This document shows positions 1-5,194 of a DNA stretch of 5,194 nucleotides, piece after piece. Under the pieces are notes generated by a model that saw only the letters and a list, made by a program, of their open reading frames with translations, did not search any database and was not told where the DNA came from. Each line of letters opens with the position of its first letter. Positions within the stretch are counted from its first letter, which is position 1. Source of the stretch: Streptomyces lilacinus. Its GTDB lineage: Bacteria > Actinomycetota > Actinomycetes > Streptomycetales > Streptomycetaceae. Both the position numbers and the translations under genes were made by a program. The stretch is from positions 15,548 to 20,741 of the forward strand of contig KL569524.1 of NCBI GenBank assembly GCA_000715685.1. Direction: 5' to 3'.

Positions 1-369
1 GCGCTCACCGCGCAGAACCCGCCGCACCGCGTCCGCGAGCCGCGCCGCCGGCGCGTCCTTGACGAGGAAGGCGTCCGCGCCGGATTCCATGGCGCGGCGC
101 AGATACCCCGGACGACCGAAGGTCGTCAGGATGACGACCTTGAGCGCCGGCACCTCCCGCCGCAGCACAGCGGCCACGTCCAGCCCCGTCATCCCCGGCA
201 TCTCGATGTCCAGCAGCGCCACGTCCACCGGCGTGCGCCGCGCCGCCTCGAGGACCTCGTCCCCGCGGGCGACCTGCTCGACCACCTCGATGTCGCCCTC
301 GAGTCCGAGCAGCGCGGCCAGCGCCTCCCGGACCATCGACTGGTCCTCCGCCAACAGGACCCGAATCAT
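1..369 (-). CDS. NarL/LuxR-family response regulator, receiver domain only (3' part outside window)
   Basis: This is the N-terminal 123 codons of a two-component response regulator, read from ATG at 369-367 to the window edge with no stop. It begins MIRVLLAEDQ and shows the full receiver signature: acidic pair E8-D9, phospho-acceptor D54 in the LLDIEMPGM motif, switch threonines T82/T83 in VVILTTF, and conserved K104 in FLVKDAP. The REALAALL helix after the acidic pair and the GRPGYLRRAMESGA region are typical of the NarL/FixJ class, which normally carries a C-terminal LuxR-type helix-turn-helix of about 60 residues. That part lies beyond the left edge, so DNA binding is inferred from family. 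The gene starts 32 bp after the kinase stop and is surely its cognate partner, accepting phosphate from the kinase histidine. No good Shine-Dalgarno precedes the ATG, but receiver alignment fixes the start, since the next ATG (codon 12) would remove the acidic pair. Confidence 0.95.
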   Translation of the reverse strand, partial: MIRVLLAEDQSMVREALAALLGLEGDIEVVEQVARGDEVLEAARRTPVDVALLDIEMPGMTGLDVAAVLRREVPALKVVILTTFGRPGYLRRAMESGADAFLVKDAPAARLADAVRRVLRGER

Positions 370-401
370 GCGCTGCGACTGCGGCTGTGGCTGTGCTGGA
401 T

Positions 402-1637
<1,236 letters not shown>

Positions 1638-1643
1638 GGCCGT

Positions 1644-1652
1644 CCTCTCCTT
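1644..1652 (-). promoter_or_regulatory. Ribosome binding site of the sensor kinase
   Basis: On the minus strand AAGGAGAGG is followed by six bases (ACGGCC) and then GTG at 1637-1635. This strong Shine-Dalgarno match with good spacing decides the kinase start in favour of GTG over the in-frame codon at 1751 and the ATG at 1595. Confidence 0.8.
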
Positions 1653-1653
1653 C

Positions 1654-1684
1654 TTCGTCGCCCGGCCTTCGTCGCCCGGCCTTC
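1654..1684. repeat. Perfect 14-bp tandem duplication between permease and kinase genes
   Basis: The 14-base unit GTCGCCCGGCCTTC occurs twice in direct succession (1657-1670 and 1671-1684). The TTC just before (1654-1656) extends the periodicity to 31 bp. It lies in the 55-bp gap between the permease stop (1693) and the kinase GTG (1637), ending right at the kinase ribosome binding site. It is non-coding under the chosen kinase start. It looks like a local slippage duplication that lengthened the spacer. No function is evident. Confidence 0.85.
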
Positions 1685-1692
1685 TCCGTCGC

Positions 1693-2436
1693 TCAGGCCT
1701 TGCGGGTGTCCTTGCGGTACAGCCAGGCTGCCCCGCCGGCGAACAGCACAAGATAGGCGACCAGCAGCGACACGTCCTTCAGGTGGGGCGCGTCGCCCAC
1801 CTCGATGGCCTGGCCGAGCGCGGCGTACGCGTGGGTGGGCGTCCAGGCGGCGATGTCCTGCAGCCACTGCGGGAAGGTCGTGGTCGGCATCCACAGGCCG
1901 CCCAGCATCGACAGGGCGAAGTAGATGATGAAGGTGATGGGCCGTACGGCGTCGCCCGTGGCGAGGTAGCCGATGGCCACGCCGAGCGCGGCGAAGACGA
2001 TGCTGCCGGCCCAGATCGCGCCCGTGAGCGCGAACCACTGCCAGGCCGCGTCGAACCGTACGTGCTTCAGGCCGGCGGCGACGGCGAAGACGGCGAGGAT
2101 CGAGGGGAGGGAGACGACGGAGGCGGAGGCGACCTTGGACGCCACGTAGCCGCGGCCCGGCAGGGCGGTGAGGCGCAGTTGGCGCACCCAGCCCTTCTCG
2201 CGCTCCTTGGCGATCTTCTCGCTGTTGCCGACGAGGACGGCGGTGATGGCGCCGAAGGAGGCCATGGAGACCATCATCAGCAGCGGCAGGGTCAGCTTCG
2301 TGCCCTTGACCAGCTCGTCCTCGCTGGCGCCGCCCGCGATCAGCACGTAGAGCAGGACGGGGTAGAGCACGGAGAAGAACACGAACTTCTTGTTGCGCAG
2401 GGTGCGCGAGATCTCGAGCTTGACCAGAGTCTTCAT
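1693..2436 (-). CDS. ABC-2 type transporter permease
   Basis: This 247-residue integral membrane protein is the transmembrane partner of the ATPase encoded just upstream; the pair probably acts as a dimer-of-pairs exporter in the cytoplasmic membrane. Six hydrophobic segments are visible at about residues 18-36, 49-70, 103-123, 133-158, 166-186 and 222-240, the normal number and length for the ABC-2 family. The cytoplasmic stretch KEREKGWVRQLRLTALPGRGYVASK (about 77-101) is the conserved loop after the second helix that is expected to contact the ATPase. LSMLGGLWMP before the last extracellular loop is also typical. The ATG overlaps the ATPase stop in an ATGA arrangement, and GAGGAGG lies seven bases upstream, so the two are translationally coupled. 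The substrate cannot be read from the sequence. For this subfamily, drugs, antimicrobial lipids or peptides are the usual candidates. Confidence 0.95.
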   Translation of the reverse strand: MKTLVKLEISRTLRNKKFVFFSVLYPVLLYVLIAGGASEDELVKGTKLTLPLLMMVSMASFGAITAVLVGNSEKIAKEREKGWVRQLRLTALPGRGYVASKVASASVVSLPSILAVFAVAAGLKHVRFDAAWQWFALTGAIWAGSIVFAALGVAIGYLATGDAVRPITFIIYFALSMLGGLWMPTTTFPQWLQDIAAWTPTHAYAALGQAIEVGDAPHLKDVSLLVAYLVLFAGGAAWLYRKDTRKA

Positions 2437-3386
2437 CGGGCCGCCTCCTCGGCGGTCGCTGCGTCGTTGATGGCGAGGAAGGCCTGCTCCAGGCCGAGGC
2501 CCGCGACCTCGAGGTTGCGCGGGTAGAGGCCGAGCCCGTAGACGGCGTGGACGGTCGCGTCGGCGTCCTGGGACTGGATGCGGACCGTGCGGCCGGATAT
2601 CTCCAGCGACGACAGGAACGGCAGCTCCCGCAGCGCGGCCTCGCCGACCGGCTGGTCGAGGTCGAAGACGATCCGGCGGCCGCCGGCCTTCGCCTTGATC
2701 TCGGCGGCCGAGCCGTCGGCCAGTACGCGGCCCTGGCGCAGCACGATCACCCGGTCGGCGATGGCGTCGGCCTCTTCGAGGTAGTGGGTGGCGAAGAGGA
2801 CGGCGCGGCCCTGGCGGGTCTGCTCGCGCATCACGGCCCAGAACGCCTGTCGTGCCGAGACGTCCATGCCGGTGGTCGGCTCGTCCAGGACGATGAGGTC
2901 GTTGGCGCCGGCCGTCGCGAGGGCGAAGCGCACCCGCTGCTCCTGGCCGCCGGAGAGCTTGTTGACCATGCGGTCGGCGATGTCGGTGAGGTCCGCGGCC
3001 GCCAGCACCTGGTCCACCGGGAAGGCCCGGGGGTGGAGGTCGCAGGCGAGCTTCACCAGTTCGCGGACCTTCACGTCCTCCATCAGGCCGCCGGACTGCA
3101 GCATCGCGCCGACCTTGCCCTGGGCGATGGCCTGGCTCGGGCTGGTGCCGAAGACCTGGACGCGGCCGGCGTCGGGGTTGCGCAGTCCCAGCAGCAGGTC
3201 GAGCGTCGAGGACTTGCCCGCGCCGTTGGGGCCGAGCAGGGCGACGGTCTCGCCGGGGAAGAGGTCGATGCTGAGGTCGGAGACGGCGCGCACGGAGCCG
3301 TAGTTCTTGCTGACGTTCTCGAAGCTGACCACGGGGGCGCCCGTGCGACGCCCGTCCCCCGTGTTGACGCTTGCAGTGGTGGTCAT
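2433..3386 (-). CDS. ABC transporter ATP-binding protein (ABC-2 exporter type)
   Basis: This 317-residue cytoplasmic ATPase powers the permease encoded immediately downstream. All nucleotide-binding motifs are present and intact: Walker A GPNGAGKS at 52-59, Q-loop Q97 in MLQSGG, signature LSGGQ at 144-148, Walker B LIVLDEP at 164-170 with catalytic E169, and switch histidine H201 in LFATHYLEEAD. The LDEPTTGMD and THYLEEA motifs are characteristic of the DrrA/CcmA-like drug and lipid exporters. After residue about 235 there is a small C-terminal domain (RIVFDLDQPVGE through LEQAFLAIN) common in this group. A non-conserved tail of about 18 residues precedes the domain at the N-terminus, so the exact start could be slightly further in. 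The ATG at 3386 is the best available, although its Shine-Dalgarno is weak. This is the first gene of the apparent exporter and two-component operon. Confidence 0.96.
   Translation of the reverse strand: MTTTASVNTGDGRRTGAPVVSFENVSKNYGSVRAVSDLSIDLFPGETVALLGPNGAGKSSTLDLLLGLRNPDAGRVQVFGTSPSQAIAQGKVGAMLQSGGLMEDVKVRELVKLACDLHPRAFPVDQVLAAADLTDIADRMVNKLSGGQEQRVRFALATAGANDLIVLDEPTTGMDVSARQAFWAVMREQTRQGRAVLFATHYLEEADAIADRVIVLRQGRVLADGSAAEIKAKAGGRRIVFDLDQPVGEAALRELPFLSSLEISGRTVRIQSQDADATVHAVYGLGLYPRNLEVAGLGLEQAFLAINDAATAEEAAR
2444..2450 (-). promoter_or_regulatory. Ribosome binding site of the permease, inside the ATPase gene
   Basis: GAGGAGG on the minus strand lies seven bases before the permease ATG at 2436-2434. 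It is embedded in the last codons of the ATPase gene, whose TGA overlaps that ATG. The arrangement supports coupled translation of the two transporter subunits. Confidence 0.75.
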
Positions 3387-3387
3387 G

Positions 3388-3399
3388 GAAGAAATCTTC
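3388..3399 (-). promoter_or_regulatory. Small AT-rich inverted repeat just before the ATPase start codon
   Basis: GAAGA-N2-TCTTC lies one base upstream of the ATPase ATG, where the ribosome binding site should be. The only purine-rich candidate for ribosome binding, GAAGA, is one arm of this repeat. A five-base-pair stem with a two-base loop would not form as an RNA hairpin, so if it matters it is more likely a protein-binding site or chance. Low confidence in any role. Confidence 0.25.
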
Positions 3400-3443
3400 G
3401 CCGCCCGGGGCCGCGCGGGGCAGTGTCGGCTGTCGTGAGCCCG

Positions 3444-3461
3444 CCATGACAGATGTCATGG
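3444..3461 (-). promoter_or_regulatory. Perfect inverted repeat, likely operator of the exporter/two-component operon
   Basis: CCATGACA-N2-TGTCATGG is an 18-bp palindrome with two perfect eight-base arms around a two-base centre. It lies 57 bp upstream of the ATPase start and two bases after the terminator hairpin of the preceding gene. Its size, symmetry and location fit a dimeric regulator's binding site, most simply the NarL-type response regulator of the same operon acting on its own promoter. A promoter is expected here. A weak possibility on the minus strand is CTGTCA (overlapping the right arm) with GACACT 19 bases downstream, but no convincing -35/-10 pair is visible. The regulator's identity is inference. 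Confidence 0.7.
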
Positions 3462-3463
3462 GT

Positions 3464-3512
3464 GAAGACGTGAGCCCCCGTGCCGCGGGGCGGCACGGGG
3501 GCTCGTGTCTTC
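3464..3512 (-). terminator. Strong hairpin terminator after the repeat-rich surface protein gene
   Basis: The arms 3464-3485 and 3491-3512 form a 22-bp stem: a perfect 14-bp inner stem (GAGCCCCCGTGCCG at 3472-3485 against 3491-3504), two G-T wobble pairs, then a perfect 6-bp outer stem (GAAGAC/GTCTTC), closed by a five-base loop. It begins 15 bases after the stop codon of the upstream gene (3528). There is no T-tract, which is usual for hairpin terminators in streptomycetes. It separates that gene from the exporter operon. Confidence 0.88.
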
Positions 3513-3527
3513 GGAACGCGGTGGGGC

Positions 3528-5192
3528 TCAGCTCAGCGGGATGACGCCCACGCGGGCCGCGCCCTTGGCGCGCAGCGCCTTGCCGAGCGCGCTGGCCACG
3601 TCCTGCGGGAGGACGGGCTTCTTGCCGCCGGCGCGCTCGATGAGGACGCCGTTGAACGCGTTGCCGTAGAGCTCCTTCAGGGCCTCGAGGTCGTAGCTCT
3701 CGACGAGCTTGCCGTTGACCTCCTTGACCGAAAGGATCTTCGGCAGCGAGCGCTCCGGACCGAACTGGATCTTGTGCGCCGGGTCGGTCTGGACCGTGAC
3801 GAGTCCGGACATCGCGGGCTCCGCGAACTCCTTCATCATCCGGTCGACCTCGGCCTTGCTCACCTTGGGCTGCTGGGGCGAGCTGGTCAGCGCGACCGGC
3901 TTGTCCGGGCCGCCGGCCGCGCGGTCGCGGTAGGCCTTGGCGACCTGCTTGACCGACTTGTCCAGGTCCAGGCCCTCGTGCGGCTGCCCGTAGACGGCCA
4001 CGGCCTTGCCCGGCTCGAACTTGATCGTGCCGTCCTTCGACGCGCCGGTCTCCCCGGCCAGCGTCTTGAGCGCGGCGGCGATCTTCTCCTCGTCCACGCT
4101 CACGGTGGCCTCGGCCTCGTGGGTGCTGCCCACGAGCGAGCCCAGGACGGTGACGGGGTTGTAGTCCCGGCCGGCCGCGGCACGCACCGTGGCCTGGGTG
4201 TCGACGGACAGACCCGCCACGGACGGCTTCAGCTCGGCCGTCTTGCCGCCGATGGAGACCTTCAGCGGGGCGGTGGCCCGGCCGCCGAGGGCGGCGTCGA
4301 GCTTCTTCACCGCCTCCTCCTTGGACTTCCCGCCGATGTCGACGCCCAGCACGGTCGTGCCGTTCGGCACGTCGGCGTGGTCGAGCAGCAGGCCGGCGCC
4401 GTAGGCCACGCCGACCAGCGCGACGAGACCGCCGCCCAGCAGGACGAGCTTGGAGCGGCCCTTCTTCTTGGCCTTCGCCGGGGCCGCGGGCTTCGCGGCG
4501 GCCGGCTTGGGCGCGGCGGGGGCCGGTACGGCCTTGGGCTTGGGCACGGGGATGCGGGGCGCACCGCTGTCCGCGGGGGCCTTGGCGCCCGGGCCGGCCG
4601 GCGGCGACACCGGCGGCACTCCGCTGACCAGCGTCTGGCCGGCGGGGTTCGCCGCCGGGGAGGTCGGGGTGGTCGGGGCCGTCGGGGCGGCGCCCTTCGG
4701 GCCGCGCTTCTTCTTGCCCTTGCCGCCGCCCTGGCCCTGCGCGGGCGGCTGGACGGCGGGGATGCCCTCGCGCGGGGTTTCCGTACGCCCCTGGGCGAAC
4801 GCGGCACCGCCGGCGGGGACACCGCCGATGGTGGGGCCGCCGAGGGTGGGCGCGGGGAACTGCGCCGTGGACTCGGCGACCGCGCCGCCGCCCGCGGTGG
4901 TGTCCCGCACCCAGCCGTTGCCGGGGTTGCCCCCGGGAGCCCGGTTCCCGCTGTTGGCGGGGGCGCCGTTGGCCTGGCCACCGTCGGCCGGCCACGGGGT
5001 GGCACCCGTGGTCGAGGGGTCGCCCTGCCAAGGCGTCGTCCCTGTGGTGGAGGGGTCGCCCTGCCAAGGCGTCGCACCTGTGGTGGACGGGTCGCCCGGC
5101 TGCGGCACGGCACCCGTCGTCGACGAGTCGCCCGGCCACGGTGTGGCACCCGTGGTGGAGGGGTCGCCCAGCGGTGCGCCGGCACCCGCCGA
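3528..5192 (-). CDS. Membrane-anchored protein with Pro-rich repeat region and VanW-associated peptidoglycan-binding-like domains (5' end outside window)
   Basis: The gene is open to the right edge, so 554 residues are visible and the N-terminus is missing. The GTG at 5108 is a valine codon inside a repeat, not the start. Visible residues about 9-68 are five 12-residue repeats of the type GDPSTTGATPWQ. Up to about 248 the chain is low-complexity, rich in Pro, Ala, Gly and Thr, with basic patches (KGKKKRGPKG; AKAKKKGRSK). One membrane helix follows at about 249-270. The basic residues before it predict the repeats inside and the C-terminus outside. The outer part starts VPNGTTVLGVDIGGKSKEEA, the hallmark opening of the PG_binding_4 (PF12229) repeats that precede VanW domains. 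I see two such units (about 275-363 and 364-444) and a more divergent third (about 445-554). The chain then ends without a VanW domain. A cell-envelope role is likely; peptidoglycan binding is a family label, not demonstrated here. Confidence 0.88.
   Translation of the reverse strand, partial: SAGAGAPLGDPSTTGATPWPGDSSTTGAVPQPGDPSTTGATPWQGDPSTTGTTPWQGDPSTTGATPWPADGGQANGAPANSGNRAPGGNPGNGWVRDTTAGGGAVAESTAQFPAPTLGGPTIGGVPAGGAAFAQGRTETPREGIPAVQPPAQGQGGGKGKKKRGPKGAAPTAPTTPTSPAANPAGQTLVSGVPPVSPPAGPGAKAPADSGAPRIPVPKPKAVPAPAAPKPAAAKPAAPAKAKKKGRSKLVLLGGGLVALVGVAYGAGLLLDHADVPNGTTVLGVDIGGKSKEEAVKKLDAALGGRATAPLKVSIGGKTAELKPSVAGLSVDTQATVRAAAGRDYNPVTVLGSLVGSTHEAEATVSVDEEKIAAALKTLAGETGASKDGTIKFEPGKAVAVYGQPHEGLDLDKSVKQVAKAYRDRAAGGPDKPVALTSSPQQPKVSKAEVDRMMKEFAEPAMSGLVTVQTDPAHKIQFGPERSLPKILSVKEVNGKLVESYDLEALKELYGNAFNGVLIERAGGKKPVLPQDVASALGKALRAKGAARVGVIPLS
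4989..5168 (-). repeat. Five in-frame 36-bp tandem repeats encoding GDPSTTGATPWQ-type units
   Basis: Units at 5133-5168, 5097-5132, 5061-5096, 5025-5060 and 4989-5024 encode, in protein order, GDPSTTGATPWP, GDSSTTGAVPQP, GDPSTTGATPWQ, GDPSTTGTTPWQ and GDPSTTGATPWP. The third and fourth units match at 33 of 36 bases, which suggests recent duplication. The others have diverged mostly at silent or conservative positions. The array may begin before the visible part, although the residues just before the first unit (SAGAGAPL) do not fit it. The repeats lie on the predicted cytoplasmic side of the membrane protein and are rich in Thr and Ser. Confidence 0.92.
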
Positions 5193-5194
5193 CG

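Noticed and set aside
1638..1751. An upstream extension of the histidine kinase to 1751.
   Set aside because: The extra 38 residues are Arg/Pro-rich and overlap the permease gene out of frame, whereas the GTG at 1637 has a strong ribosome binding site.
2547..3449. A 300-codon plus-strand open frame opposite the ATPase gene.
   Set aside because: It is antisense to a gene with intact Walker A, signature and Walker B motifs, and has no recognisable domain of its own.
4660..4690. A run of GTCGGGG-like words that could look like a regulatory repeat.
   Set aside because: It encodes the Pro/Thr/Ala-rich linker of the surface protein, and codon bias for Pro, Thr and Ala explains the repetition.
1693..5139. 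A single minus-strand open frame of over 1,100 codons spanning the surface protein, ATPase and permease region.
   Set aside because: Only its last 247 codons are the real permease. Before that it reads Arg/Gly/Pro-rich sequence in the wrong frame of two convincing genes and passes through the terminator hairpin.
4989..5168. 36-bp repeats as a possible CRISPR array.
   Set aside because: The repeats are directly adjacent with no spacers, and they keep a coding frame with conserved amino acids.
4307..5185. A 292-codon minus-strand open frame overlapping the repeat region of the surface protein.
   Set aside because: It is an Arg/Pro-rich off-frame reading of the same repetitive DNA. The accepted frame holds the membrane helix and the extracellular domains.

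Overview
The window is very GC-rich, with third-position GC bias and long spurious open frames on both strands. Together with the gene content this points to an actinomycete, most likely Streptomyces or a close relative. That assignment rests on composition and family resemblance only. All the genes I accept read on the minus strand, so transcription runs from high to low coordinates.

Layout in transcription order. (1) 5192-3528 is a large gene cut by the right edge of the window. It encodes a membrane-anchored protein with a cytoplasmic Pro/Ala/Thr-rich region carrying five tandem 12-residue repeats, then a basic stretch, one membrane helix, and an extracellular part that resembles the 'peptidoglycan-binding' repeats found upstream of VanW domains. 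No VanW domain follows. (2) 3464-3512 is a very strong hairpin terminator. (3) 3444-3461 is a perfect 8+8 inverted repeat, CCATGACA-N2-TGTCATGG, in the promoter region of the next operon. (4) 3386-2433 is an ABC transporter ATPase. (5) 2436-1693 is its ABC-2 type permease, overlapping the ATPase by ATGA. (6) 1637-402 is a DesK/NarX-type (HisKA_3) membrane histidine kinase starting at GTG. (7) 369-1 is the receiver part of a NarL/LuxR-family response regulator, cut by the left edge before its DNA-binding domain.

Genes 4 to 7 look like one operon: an ABC exporter co-transcribed with its own sensor kinase and regulator. The general arrangement resembles the LnrJK-LnrLMN linearmycin-resistance locus of Bacillus subtilis. 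The inverted repeat sits where an autoregulatory operator would be expected, and the response regulator is the natural candidate to bind it. The upstream surface protein is separated from this operon by the terminator, so any functional link to the exporter is inference. No RNA genes, mobile elements, CRISPR arrays or integration signs were seen.
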